Shown here: one piece after another, positions 56,328-64,000 of the stretch
How the letters are laid out: every line of letters starts with the position of its first letter
Position numbering within the stretch: position 1 is the first letter of the stretch
Source of the DNA: Ensifer sp. BR816
Lineage (GTDB): Bacteria; Pseudomonadota; Alphaproteobacteria; Rhizobiales; Rhizobiaceae
Length of the DNA stretch: 64,000 nt
Assembly (NCBI RefSeq): GCF_000378985.1
Contig: NZ_KB905370.1
Span: 5,454,799 to 5,518,798 of the forward strand
Reading direction: 5' to 3'
Translations under genes and position numbers: made by a program
The notes under the pieces: generated by a model
What the model saw: only the letters and a program-made list of their open reading frames with translations
What the model was told of the DNA's origin: nothing
The model's database searches: none

Positions 56328-57514
56328 CAGAGCGGACGTATCGGTTGGCGATCATAGCCGGGGAGGTTTCCGGAGATCTGCTCGGCGCGGATCTCGTGCG
56401 TGCACTTCGAGGCAGGATCGACGGGGCGATCGAACTCGTCGGCATCGGTGGCGATGCGCTCGAGGCCGAGGGGCTCACGTCGCTCTTCGATTACTCGGAA
56501 TTGTCGATCATGGGGTTCTCGCAGGTTCTCGCGCGCCTGCCGAAGCTTCTTCTGCGTATCCGCCAGACCGCCCGTGCCATCGTGGCGGCGCGTCCGGATG
56601 CCCTCGTCATCATCGACAGCCCCGACTTTACCCACCGCGTCGCGCGAATGGTTCGCGCCGCCCTGCCTGAGCTACCGGTCATCGACTATGTCTGCCCGAG
56701 CGTCTGGGCCTGGAAGCCCGAGCGAGCGCCGCGCATGCTCGGCTATGTCGATCATGTCCTTGCCGTCCTTCCTTTCGAGCCGGAAGTGATGCTGAAGCTC
56801 GGCGGTCCGCCGACCACCTATGTCGGCCACCGGCTGGCCTCGGACACCAACGTGCTGGCGGTCCGGGAACGCCGCCGCCAGAGGCTGCAGATGGAGCAGG
56901 GGGGCGCGACCAGGACCTGTCTGCTTCTCCCGGGCTCGCGCGGCAGCGAAGTAAGCCGCCTGCTGCCGGTCTTCGGCGAAGCCGTCGTGGAACTTGCGGC
57001 ACGCAATCCGGGCACGCGTTTCCTTATGCCGACCGTGCCGCGTCAGGAGAGACGGGTGCGCGACTTGACGGCGTCCTGGAAGGTCCAGCCTGAGATAACC
57101 GTTGATGCGGAAATGAAGTGGCGGGCCTTTGTCGAGGCAGATATGGCGATCGCCGCGTCGGGCACGGTCATCCTCGAACTGGCTCTGGCGGGCGTTCCGG
57201 TAGTCTCGACCTATCGCGCGGACTGGCTCGTGACGCTTCTTCATGAAAAGATCCGGATCTGGACGGCGGCGCTGCCGAACCTCATCGCAGATTTTCCGAT
57301 CGTTCCCGAATATTTCAACAAGGCCATTCGGCCGGGGACGCTGGTGCGCTGGTTCGAAAGGCTTTCGCGCGACACGCCGCAGCGCGCCGCCATGCTGGAC
57401 GGCTTCGCGATCGTGGAACAGCGCATGGCGACCGATCGGCCACCCGGCGAGAAAGCGGCGGAAATTGTCCTCGGTTATCTCTATCTCCAAAGCAAAGAGC
57501 CCGGCCATTCCTGA
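56324..57514 (+). CDS. lpxB: lipid-A-disaccharide synthase (GTG start)
   Basis: A 396-residue GT19 glycosyltransferase joining lipid X and UDP-2,3-diacylglucosamine. AIIAGEVSGDLLGADL opens the protein; IDSPDFTHRVARMV, YVCPSVWAWKPERAPRM, LLPGSRGSEVSRLLP and SGTVILELALAGVPVVSTYRAD follow. The GTG at 56324 overlaps the lpxI stop (GTGA) and fits the family start; no ATG is near. The lpxD-fabZ-lpxA-lpxI-lpxB order is complete. The terminator hairpin begins within the last codons. Confidence 0.96.
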   Translation: MTERTYRLAIIAGEVSGDLLGADLVRALRGRIDGAIELVGIGGDALEAEGLTSLFDYSELSIMGFSQVLARLPKLLLRIRQTARAIVAARPDALVIIDSPDFTHRVARMVRAALPELPVIDYVCPSVWAWKPERAPRMLGYVDHVLAVLPFEPEVMLKLGGPPTTYVGHRLASDTNVLAVRERRRQRLQMEQGGATRTCLLLPGSRGSEVSRLLPVFGEAVVELAARNPGTRFLMPTVPRQERRVRDLTASWKVQPEITVDAEMKWRAFVEADMAIAASGTVILELALAGVPVVSTYRADWLVTLLHEKIRIWTAALPNLIADFPIVPEYFNKAIRPGTLVRWFERLSRDTPQRAAMLDGFAIVEQRMATDRPPGEKAAEIVLGYLYLQSKEPGHS

Positions 57515-57525
57515 CCGGGCTCTTT
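57494..57525. terminator. bidirectional terminator between lpxB and gltA
   Basis: AAAGAGCCCGG (57494-57504) and CCGGGCTCTTT (57515-57525), an 11-bp stem with A tract and T tract, spanning the lpxB stop codon (57512-57514). gltA ends 17 bp away on the other strand. Confidence 0.9.
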
Positions 57526-57541
57526 CAATGGGCACTTGCGA

Positions 57542-58831
57542 TCAGCGCTTGGAAATCGGCACGTAGTCGCGAGGCGGTGCGCCGACATAAAGCTGGCGCG
57601 GGCGACCGATGCGCTGTTCCGGATCCTCGATCATCTCGTTCCACTGGGCGATCCAGCCGACGGTGCGGGCGAGCGCAAAGAGCACCGTGAACATCGTGGT
57701 CGGGAAGCCCAGCGCCTTCAGGGTGATGCCGGAATAGAAGTCGATGTTCGGGTAGAGCTTCTTCTCGATGAAATACTCGTCGGTCAGCGCGATGCGCTCG
57801 AGCTCCATCGCCACTTCCAGCAGCGGGTCGTCCTTGTGGCCGAGTTCGGCGAGCACTTCGTGCGTCGTCTTCTGCATGATCTTCGCACGCGGATCATAGT
57901 GCTTGTAGACGCGATGACCGAAGCCCATCAGGCGGAACGGGTCGTTCTTGTCCTTTGCCTTGGCGATGTATTCCGGAATGCGATCGACCGTGCCGATCTC
58001 GGCGAGCATGTTGAGGGCTGCCTCGTTGGCGCCGCCGTGCGCCGGGCCCCAGAGGCAGGCGATGCCGGCGGCGATGCAGGCGAACGGATTGGCGCCGGAC
58101 GAGCCGGCAAGGCGGACCGTCGAGGTCGAGGCGTTCTGCTCGTGGTCGGCATGCAGGATGAAGATGCGGTCCATTGCGCGCGAAAGGACCGGGTTTACGA
58201 CATATTCCTCGCAGGGCACGGCAAAGCACATGCGCAGGAAGTTCGACGCGTAGTCGAGGTCGTTCTTCGGATAAACGAAGGGCTGGCCGATATGGTATTT
58301 GTAGGCCATCGCCGCGATCGTCGGCATCTTGGCGATCATGCGCAGCGACGCAACCATGCGCTGATGCGGGTCGGTGATGTCGGTCGAGTCGTGGTAGAAG
58401 GCCGACAGCGCGCCGACGCAGCCGCACATGACGGCCATCGGATGGGCGTCGCGACGGAAACCGGTGAAGAACCGCGACATCTGTTCGTGAACCATCGTGT
58501 GATGCGTCACGCGATAGTCGAAGTCGTCCTTCTGCGCCTTCGTCGGCAGCTCGCCATAGAGAAGGAGATAGCAGACCTCCAGGAAGTCGCCGTGATCGGC
58601 GAGTTGCTCGATCGGGTAGCCGCGGTGGAGCAGCACGCCTTCGTCGCCGTCGATATAGGTGATCTTGGATTCGCACGATGCCGTCGACGTGAAGCCGGGA
58701 TCGTAGGTGAACATCTTGGTCTGCTTGTAGAGCGAGCCGATGTCGACCACGTCAGGACCGATGGATCCCGATCTCACTGGCAGGTCAGCTGCTTTTCCAT
58801 CGATTGAGATTGTCGCGCTTGTTCCTGACAT
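57542..58831 (-). CDS. gltA: citrate synthase
   Basis: A 429-residue type II (hexameric, NADH-sensitive class) citrate synthase. Catalytic His residues in [12 protein letters not shown] and [14 protein letters not shown] and the Asp in NIDFYSG are present. N-terminal [24 protein letters not shown] is the typical small beta domain. Start at 58831 ([10 protein letters not shown]) gives the standard length; ATG 58861 adds ten residues. It feeds acetyl-CoA into the TCA cycle and is essential for effective nodules in Sinorhizobium meliloti. Confidence 0.97.
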   Translation of the reverse strand: MSGTSATISIDGKAADLPVRSGSIGPDVVDIGSLYKQTKMFTYDPGFTSTASCESKITYIDGDEGVLLHRGYPIEQLADHGDFLEVCYLLLYGELPTKAQKDDFDYRVTHHTMVHEQMSRFFTGFRRDAHPMAVMCGCVGALSAFYHDSTDITDPHQRMVASLRMIAKMPTIAAMAYKYHIGQPFVYPKNDLDYASNFLRMCFAVPCEEYVVNPVLSRAMDRIFILHADHEQNASTSTVRLAGSSGANPFACIAAGIACLWGPAHGGANEAALNMLAEIGTVDRIPEYIAKAKDKNDPFRLMGFGHRVYKHYDPRAKIMQKTTHEVLAELGHKDDPLLEVAMELERIALTDEYFIEKKLYPNIDFYSGITLKALGFPTTMFTVLFALARTVGWIAQWNEMIEDPEQRIGRPRQLYVGAPPRDYVPISKR

Positions 58832-58897
58832 GGGACCCTCCGTCTTTTGGCGCTGTGGCACATCGTCCTATGCCACGAAATTAAGCGTTGCGAATTT

Positions 58898-58925
58898 GCT
58901 ATATGATTTACTTTCCACTGCCAAG
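58898..58925 (-). promoter_or_regulatory. possible gltA promoter
   Basis: On the minus strand CTTGGC (58925-58920) and TATAGC (58903-58898) with a 16-base spacer, about 65 bases before the gltA start. By-eye match only. Confidence 0.3.
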
Positions 58926-59147
58926 CTGTACGAAAGGCAAATTGTGCGATGCGAAAATGTGCATATGGCGGTGCAACAACCGCATGTTATGGCAATATAT
59001 CCGCAAAGATCAATGACCGCTAATCTGACGGTGCCGCACGGCAGCCGCATTTCTGCCTATTTTTTCGGCAGCTAGTCTTGCGATTGCAATGGGCTTCCTT
59101 TGGTTGCAGGATCGATGCGGGCAGCCAGAAGGGCAGAGCAGGGCGAA

Positions 59148-61652
59148 ATGGGGGAGGGGCAGGGACCGACAGTGATGCGCGACGCGGAGGCGAGCGCATG
59201 GCGTCTATCAGGTGCCAAGGCCGTTCTTCATGCAACGGAACTCCCGCAGCTCAAGGCGACCCGCCGCCCTTTGGCGACGTTCGGTCGCCCCTTTTCTACC
59301 AGTCGATTTCGGTCTTCGGCTGGCTCCGTCGGTCGCCCCTTTTCTACCAGTCGATTTCGGTCTTCGGCTGGCTCCGTCGCCAATCTTCTGCGCATGCTGC
59401 TGCGCGAGGAAGAAGATTTCGGCCATGGATTCGTGTTGATTCCGGTGCTTCTGGCGCTCGGCGCCATCCTGTGGTTTTCGCTCGCGGAAAGCATCGGAAT
59501 TGCCAAACTCGCAGCGCTGCTTTGCATTTTCGGCATATCTGCGTTGCTATGCCGGGGCAACCTGCGCACCTGGCGGCCTCTGGTGCTTGCACCAACTCTC
59601 CTGGTGTCCGGGATGCTGCTCGCCGCGGCCGAAACAGACCGTATCAATACCGTCATCCTTGATGGTCCCGTGACGACGCAGCTGCGCGGGACCGTGCTGT
59701 CGCGCGAGCCGGATGACAAGGGGCGCTGGCGCTACCTGGTCGAAATCGAAGAGACCTCCGGACCGAAGCTCCGCAGGCCTCCCGGGAAGGCGACGCTGGT
59801 GACGCGCAGTCGTCACGAACCCTTCCCGATTGGCTCAGCCATCGAAGGCAAGGTCCGACTCTCGCCGCCTTCCGGTCCGGCCCTGCCGGATCTCAACGAT
59901 TTCGCCTTCGATGCTTTTTTCAAGGGCGTGGGTGCCGTCGGCTTTTTCTATGGCGCTCCGCACCGCGCGGTAGACGGCAACGGTGATCTCTCCCTCTCGT
60001 TACAGGCGACCGCCCGTTTGGCGGCTTTGCGCGAGGCGGTCGGCAATCGGATTCGGGCGGCGATCGGCGGCGACACCGGCGCCATTGCCGCTGCATTGGT
60101 GACCGGTGAGGAACGGGCCATCAGCCGGGAGACCGTCGAGATGCTGCGGGCAGCCGGCCTTTCGCACGTCCTTGCGATTTCGGGGCTCAACATGGTGCTG
60201 GCGGCGGGCACCTTTCTCATCGGCGCGCGAACGCTCTTGAGCCTCGTTCCCGGCCTGGCGGCGAAGCGCCCGATCAAGAAGTACGCTGCCGCCGGCGCGC
60301 TCATCATGGTCTTTCTCTATATCCTGATTTCCGGCGGCGCAGTGTCGGCCCTCAGGTCCTGGATCATGATCTCGATCATGCTCGTCGCCGTCCTTTTCGA
60401 TCGCGTCTCCATCAGCCTGCGCAATGTCGCGCTTGCCGCTCTCATCATCATTGCCTGGTCGCCCTCGGCCGTGGCCGGTCCCGGCTTTCAGATGTCCTTC
60501 GCTGCCACTCTGGCGCTCGTGGCCGGCTATGCCCGCTGGCGCGACCATCGAATGCGGAAGACGGATGTCGGGACATCCCGCCTGAGCCTGAGCCAAGTAT
60601 CCAGTCCGATCGTCGCTACGGTCGTGACGTCGCTCATTGGCGGACTTGCGACTGCCGTCTATGCCGCAGCACATTTCCACCGGCTGCCAGCCTATGGGCT
60701 GCTGGCCAACGTCCTGACGACGCCGTTGATCGGCATTCTCATCATGCCGTTCGGCCTTTTTGCCATGCTGCTGATGCCCTTTGGGCTCGAATACTATCCC
60801 TTGATGGTGATGGCGCAGGGCCTCGATTGGATGCTTGCCGTCGCGCGCTACGTGGCGACGCTCGACGGTGAGTGGATCACCGGTCGCATCGACGTCACAG
60901 GCTTCTTCTTGCTCGCTTTCGGCGGGGTGTTGCTATGTGTACTCAGAACCCGTCTCGCATTTGCCGGGGCGGTACTGATCGTTCTGGGCGGGTCATCCAT
61001 CGCGTTGGAACGCCGGGCGGAACGACCCTCGGTCGTCATATCCGAGGATGGCCAGTTGGTCGGCCTGATCACCGAGGGGGCGATCGCCACGAACAAGGCG
61101 CGGCCGCCGGAGTTCATCTTCTCGCAATGGCAACGGGCGCTAGCCCTCGACAGCCACATCGCGCCGGTCGAAACATCTGCCTCGGGCCAGATCGCCCAGG
61201 ATGGTTCCGGGCGCCCTCGGCGAAATGCCAGAGGCACGCAGCAACCAGTCGACGCTGTGGCAAGCGCCGCCGATGCGGCGAAGGCACTGGCTGCGGCGCA
61301 GCCGGGAGCCCTTATGTGCCGCAAGGGCCAATGGTGCGTCGGTCGCAGCCGGGAGGGCTGGGCAGTTGCCGTGCTCGACGCGCCGGAGGTCTTCGCATTG
61401 CTGTGCGGCCGGGTCGACCTGGTGGTCGCTGCAACGCGGCGAACCTTGCCGGCCTGTCCCTCAGGCAGGGCCATGGTCGTGACAGGCAGGACATTGCGAC
61501 GGACCGGTGCCATCGAGATTCATGCCGATCAGACGCAACCCGCGCGCATGCGTGTCGTGACGTCCTTTCCGTCGACGCAAAGGCCGTGGCAGCAGCATCG
61601 CCGCTATGATTGGCGCAGCGACAGTTTTTCCTCGGAAGAGGCGGCATTCTAG
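59148..61652 (+). CDS. comEC: ComEC/Rec2-family membrane protein
   Basis: A protein of about 834 residues from ATG 59148 (AGGG four bases upstream); other in-frame starts are ATG 59115, ATG 59175 and TTG 59100. Order: hydrophilic leader with a duplicated 16-residue unit (45-76), two to three membrane segments (about 91-140), DUF4131 OB-like region (ILDGPVTTQLRGTVLSREPD), and the Competence domain (about 240-520; AISGLNMVLAAG, GGAVSALRSWIM, SPSAVAGPGFQMSFAATLALV). The C-terminal part (about 590-834) lacks the metallo-beta-lactamase HxHxDH motif. In competent bacteria this is the DNA channel; competence in rhizobia is not established. Divergent from gltA. Confidence 0.92.
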   Translation: MGEGQGPTVMRDAEASAWRLSGAKAVLHATELPQLKATRRPLATFGRPFSTSRFRSSAGSVGRPFSTSRFRSSAGSVANLLRMLLREEEDFGHGFVLIPVLLALGAILWFSLAESIGIAKLAALLCIFGISALLCRGNLRTWRPLVLAPTLLVSGMLLAAAETDRINTVILDGPVTTQLRGTVLSREPDDKGRWRYLVEIEETSGPKLRRPPGKATLVTRSRHEPFPIGSAIEGKVRLSPPSGPALPDLNDFAFDAFFKGVGAVGFFYGAPHRAVDGNGDLSLSLQATARLAALREAVGNRIRAAIGGDTGAIAAALVTGEERAISRETVEMLRAAGLSHVLAISGLNMVLAAGTFLIGARTLLSLVPGLAAKRPIKKYAAAGALIMVFLYILISGGAVSALRSWIMISIMLVAVLFDRVSISLRNVALAALIIIAWSPSAVAGPGFQMSFAATLALVAGYARWRDHRMRKTDVGTSRLSLSQVSSPIVATVVTSLIGGLATAVYAAAHFHRLPAYGLLANVLTTPLIGILIMPFGLFAMLLMPFGLEYYPLMVMAQGLDWMLAVARYVATLDGEWITGRIDVTGFFLLAFGGVLLCVLRTRLAFAGAVLIVLGGSSIALERRAERPSVVISEDGQLVGLITEGAIATNKARPPEFIFSQWQRALALDSHIAPVETSASGQIAQDGSGRPRRNARGTQQPVDAVASAADAAKALAAAQPGALMCRKGQWCVGRSREGWAVAVLDAPEVFALLCGRVDLVVAATRRTLPACPSGRAMVVTGRTLRRTGAIEIHADQTQPARMRVVTSFPSTQRPWQQHRRYDWRSDSFSSEEAAF
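59282..59377 (+). repeat. 48-bp perfect tandem duplication inside comEC
   Basis: Two identical 48-bp units, 59282-59329 and 59330-59377, head to tail. The unit is a multiple of three and adds 16 residues (GRPFSTSRFRSSAGSV) twice without breaking the frame. A recent duplication by slippage or an alignment-worthy assembly point. Confidence 0.98.
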
Positions 61653-61855
61653 CGGGAATCGGAGCGCGCCACTCCGTTCCGGCTTTGCCTTGCGACTATT
61701 CATGATTATTATACTCCAGAAATCCTTGTCAGCCGAACCCGGTTTGTCGTAAAGAGCCGGCGCGGAAAGCCTGGCAACTTGCCACCGGCGACCTTTGAAA
61801 TCGATTGCCTGACGCGCAGTAGCCTCCGGCAACGCCCGAGATTATGAGGAACGAG

Positions 61856-62812
61856 ATGTCGAATCGGATCCGACCGACCTTGAACATGTTGCTGGCGGCC
61901 ACGTTTGCCATTTTCCTTGCCGGTCCCGCCATGGCCCAGACGGCGCCATCGGCGCCGGTGACCGAGCAGACGACGGCCCCGATGCCGGCCGCGGCGGAGG
62001 GCAACACCGCTCCCGCTTCCGCAACGACGTCTCCGCCAGCCGCGGGCGTCGCCGTCGCCGGCGAAGGTGCGCCAACCCTTCCGCATGACCTGTCGCCGGT
62101 CGGCATGTTCCTCGCCGCCGACGTGGTCGTCAAAAGCGTGATGATCACGCTGGCCCTGGCTTCCGTGGTCACCTGGGCGATTTTCTTCGTCAAGACGCTG
62201 GAACTTGCCTATGGAAAGTCGCGGATAAAGCGTGCGGTTCGCGTTCTGACCTCAGCAAAGGGTCTGGCGGACGTGGAACTCGACCGCAGGTCGGGAGCTG
62301 CGGCCGCGATGGTTGCTGCCGCAGTCGATGAGATCGCCCGTTCCGAGGCGGTCTTGGATCAAGCACCGGCAGCAGGCGTCAAGGAACGTGTCGCGTCACT
62401 TCTCGCCCGCATCGAGATCCGCGCCGGCAAGAGGATGAGCGCAGGCACCGGCATTCTCGCTTCGATCGGCTCGGTCGGTCCCTTCGTCGGCCTGTTCGGC
62501 ACTGTCTGGGGGATCATGAATTCCTTCATCGGCATCAGCAAGGCGCAGACCACCAATCTGGCGATTGTCGCACCGGGTATCGCCGAAGCCTTGCTGGCAA
62601 CCGCCATCGGGCTCGTCGCGGCCATACCGGCGGTGGTGATCTACAATTATTTCGCCCGTTCGGTCGGGGGGTACAAGCTCGTCCTGGCCGATGTCGCCGC
62701 CGCGGTCGAAAGGCTCGTCAGCCGTGACCTCGACCATCGCCATCTCCGCAAGGCGCAGCCGCGCCGGCAGGACGGCTACGGCGCCGATGCGCCGATCGCC
62801 AGGATCGGGTGA
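61856..62812 (+). CDS. exbB: TonB-system energiser ExbB
   Basis: A 318-residue MotA/TolQ/ExbB protein. Signal-like hydrophobic start (residues 8-29, MLLAATFAIFLAGPAMA), a Pro/Ala/Thr-rich periplasmic stretch (30-80), then membrane segments at about 88-114, 195-220 and 240-265 with GILASIGSVGPFVGLFGTVWGIM and ALLATAIGLVAAIPAVVIYN. E. coli ExbB is 244 residues; the N-terminal extension is typical of alphaproteobacterial ExbB. AGGAACGAG stands before ATG 61856; ATG 61844 is an alternative. Stop overlaps or adjoins exbD. Confidence 0.95.
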   Translation: MSNRIRPTLNMLLAATFAIFLAGPAMAQTAPSAPVTEQTTAPMPAAAEGNTAPASATTSPPAAGVAVAGEGAPTLPHDLSPVGMFLAADVVVKSVMITLALASVVTWAIFFVKTLELAYGKSRIKRAVRVLTSAKGLADVELDRRSGAAAAMVAAAVDEIARSEAVLDQAPAAGVKERVASLLARIEIRAGKRMSAGTGILASIGSVGPFVGLFGTVWGIMNSFIGISKAQTTNLAIVAPGIAEALLATAIGLVAAIPAVVIYNYFARSVGGYKLVLADVAAAVERLVSRDLDHRHLRKAQPRRQDGYGADAPIARIG

Positions 62813-62817
62813 CGGCC

Positions 62818-63243
62818 ATGGCGGGAAGGATATCCGAAGGCAGCGGCGACCTCGACGAGAACAGCGAGATCAACGTCACGCCGTTTATCGACGTGATGCT
62901 GGTGCTGTTGATCATCTTCATGGTGGCCGCGCCACTGGCGACCGTAGACATGAAGGTCGATCTGCCGCAATCGGTCGCCACGCCGACGCCGCGCGACGAC
63001 AAGCCGGTATTCGTGACGTTGAAGGCTGACCTCTCGCTCGCGATCGGCAATGAGGAGACGGGACGTGACGCCTTCGTGGCGGAACTCGACCGGATCACCA
63101 ATGCGAACAAGGAAACCCGCGTCCTCATCCGCGCCGACCGGCTGGTCGACTACGGCGAGCTGATGGCAGTCATGAACCTCGTACAGGGAGCGGGCTACGG
63201 CAAGATAGCGCTCGTCGGGCTCGAAGCCGCTCCCGGCCGCTGA
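62818..63243 (+). CDS. exbD: TonB-system protein ExbD
   Basis: A 141-residue single-span protein with the proton-path Asp D25 in NVTPFIDVMLVLLIIFMVAA, the same position number as in E. coli ExbD, which supports ATG 62818; a GTG at 62809 overlapping the exbB stop is possible. The periplasmic domain has DLPQSVATPTP and RADRLVDYGELMAVMNLVQGAGYGKIALVG. No tonB gene follows within the window; a terminator does. Confidence 0.94.
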   Translation: MAGRISEGSGDLDENSEINVTPFIDVMLVLLIIFMVAAPLATVDMKVDLPQSVATPTPRDDKPVFVTLKADLSLAIGNEETGRDAFVAELDRITNANKETRVLIRADRLVDYGELMAVMNLVQGAGYGKIALVGLEAAPGR

Positions 63244-63274
63244 CGGCGCCTGCCGCCCAATCCGATCGCATCCG

Positions 63275-63309
63275 AGCCGCCAGCCTCACCCGCTGGCGGC
63301 TTCCTTTTT
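63275..63309 (+). terminator. terminator after exbD
   Basis: AGCCGCCAGC (63275-63284) and GCTGGCGGCT (63292-63301), loop CTCACCC, then TCCTTTTT. A clear rho-independent terminator. Confidence 0.9.
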
Positions 63310-63449
63310 GCAGGTCGAATTGCCGCGGTCGCTTGAAACCGGAAGTGCGGCGAATTATGAGCTTAGGCAAGAGGCTGCCACGCAGCCAGGCTAAGATCGC
63401 GCGGGGCTCCTGAATGGCGGCGCCGCGCCCCGCTACACGAGGCAGTATT

Positions 63450-64000
63450 ATGAACTTCGAAGCAGCGCGCATTAAGATGGTGGACAATCAGATCCGTACG
63501 ACGGATGTGACCTCCCATTCGGTTCTGACCGCTTTCCTCTCCGTGCCACGCGAGGAATTCGTGCCAGCGAAGATGAAGGAACTTGCCTATATCGACACGG
63601 ATATCGCGCTCAGCGGCGGCGCCGCGCCGCGTTACCTCATGGAGCCGTCTCCGCTGGCGAAGCTGCTGCAGCTTGCCCAGATCACCAAGTCGGACGCGGT
63701 GCTCGAGATCGGCGCGGGGACGGGTTATGGGTCCGCCTTGCTGTCGCTCATCGCCGGCTCCGTCGTTGCGCTGGAGAGCGACGAATCGCTTGCCGCGGCA
63801 GCGACCGAGACGCTGGCTCGTCTCGGCTATGACAATGTCCGGGTAGTGAGCGGCGACCTCACCAAGGGATATGTTGCCGAAGCGCCTTACGGCGTGATCT
63901 TTATCAACGGCGCGGTCGAAGCGATTCCGGCATCCCTCTTCGAGCAGCTTCGCGACGGTGCTCGCCTGGTCGCCGTTGAAGGGTTTGGTAACGCATCTCG
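63450..64000 (+). CDS. protein-L-isoaspartate O-methyltransferase family (5' part)
   Basis: From ATG 63450 the frame is open to the window end (183 codons seen). It starts MNFEAARIKMVDNQIRTTDV, typical of the rhizobial Pcm-like proteins that precede tolC, then PREEFVPAKMKELAYIDTDI and the SAM-binding AVLEIGAGTGYGSALLSLIAG. Repair of isoaspartyl residues is the family role, though the usual Pcm S/T-S-Q-P-x-x-V block reads GAAPRYLMEPSPLAK, so activity is uncertain. The rest, and probably tolC, lie beyond the window. Confidence 0.88.
   Translation, partial: MNFEAARIKMVDNQIRTTDVTSHSVLTAFLSVPREEFVPAKMKELAYIDTDIALSGGAAPRYLMEPSPLAKLLQLAQITKSDAVLEIGAGTGYGSALLSLIAGSVVALESDESLAAAATETLARLGYDNVRVVSGDLTKGYVAEAPYGVIFINGAVEAIPASLFEQLRDGARLVAVEGFGNAS

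Noticed and set aside
1..64000. Search for tRNA, rRNA, CRISPR arrays, insertion sequences, att sites or phage genes
   Set aside because: No tRNA-like cloverleaf, direct-repeat array, transposase, integrase or long terminal inverted repeats were seen by eye.

Overview
The window is a gene-dense (about 62% G+C by eye), mobile-element-free stretch of an alphaproteobacterial chromosome. Gene content and order (pdh-type lpdA, lipA, ispDF, the dusB-ntrBC-ntrYX block, hfq-hflX, aapJQMP, a phasin, clpSA, rpsB-tsf-pyrH-frr-uppS-cdsA-rseP-bamA-lpx, gltA, comEC, exbBD) match the Rhizobiaceae, closest to Sinorhizobium/Ensifer as far as I can recall; species cannot be fixed by eye. I support 64 protein genes (two cut by the window ends), about a dozen terminators or intercistronic hairpins, and a few likely operators and promoters. 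I saw no tRNA, rRNA, CRISPR, insertion sequence, prophage or integrase.

Layout. 1-5183: end of the pyruvate dehydrogenase region (esterase end, GNAT, lpdA, small membrane protein), lipA, an unusual inserted methyltransferase, ratA. 5171-7028: cinA and ispDF on the minus strand. 7029-14492: dusB and the two nitrogen two-component systems NtrBC and NtrYX. 14507-17122: dat, hfq, hflX. 17144-18570: mazG and a nucleoside deaminase (minus). 18801-23758: siroheme and sulfite reduction (cysG, DUF2849, cysI, DUF934) followed by ferredoxin-NADP reductase. 23846-25447: divergent GntR regulator and DapA-family enzyme sharing a pair of palindromic operators. 25573-29835: general L-amino-acid ABC transporter aapJQMP (minus). 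30175-35747: methionine/cysteine genes metC and cysE, a flavin monooxygenase, small conserved proteins and a phasin. 36032-40054: clpS-clpA and azlCD. 40067-42930: a four-gene minus operon (ridA, phosphodiesterase, FemAB-like, HIT). 43067-57514: eipB and the translation/envelope superoperon. 57542-64000: gltA, comEC, exbBD and the start of a pcm-type methyltransferase.

How it fits together: the window joins nitrogen sensing (NtrBC/NtrYX), amino-acid uptake (Aap), sulfur assimilation (CysG/CysI, CysE, MetC), carbon storage (phasin) and outer-membrane building (BamA, Lpx, EipB, ComEC, ExbBD). Most of it is ordinary core genome. The points most worth a second look are the 48-bp in-frame tandem duplication in comEC, the GntR/DapA operator pair, the phasin promoter with paired TGC-N3-GCA sites, NtrX without the sigma-54 contact loop, the atypical methyltransferase between lipA and ratA, and the DUF2849/DUF934 partners of sulfite reductase. 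I did not find a clearly undescribed multi-gene system.
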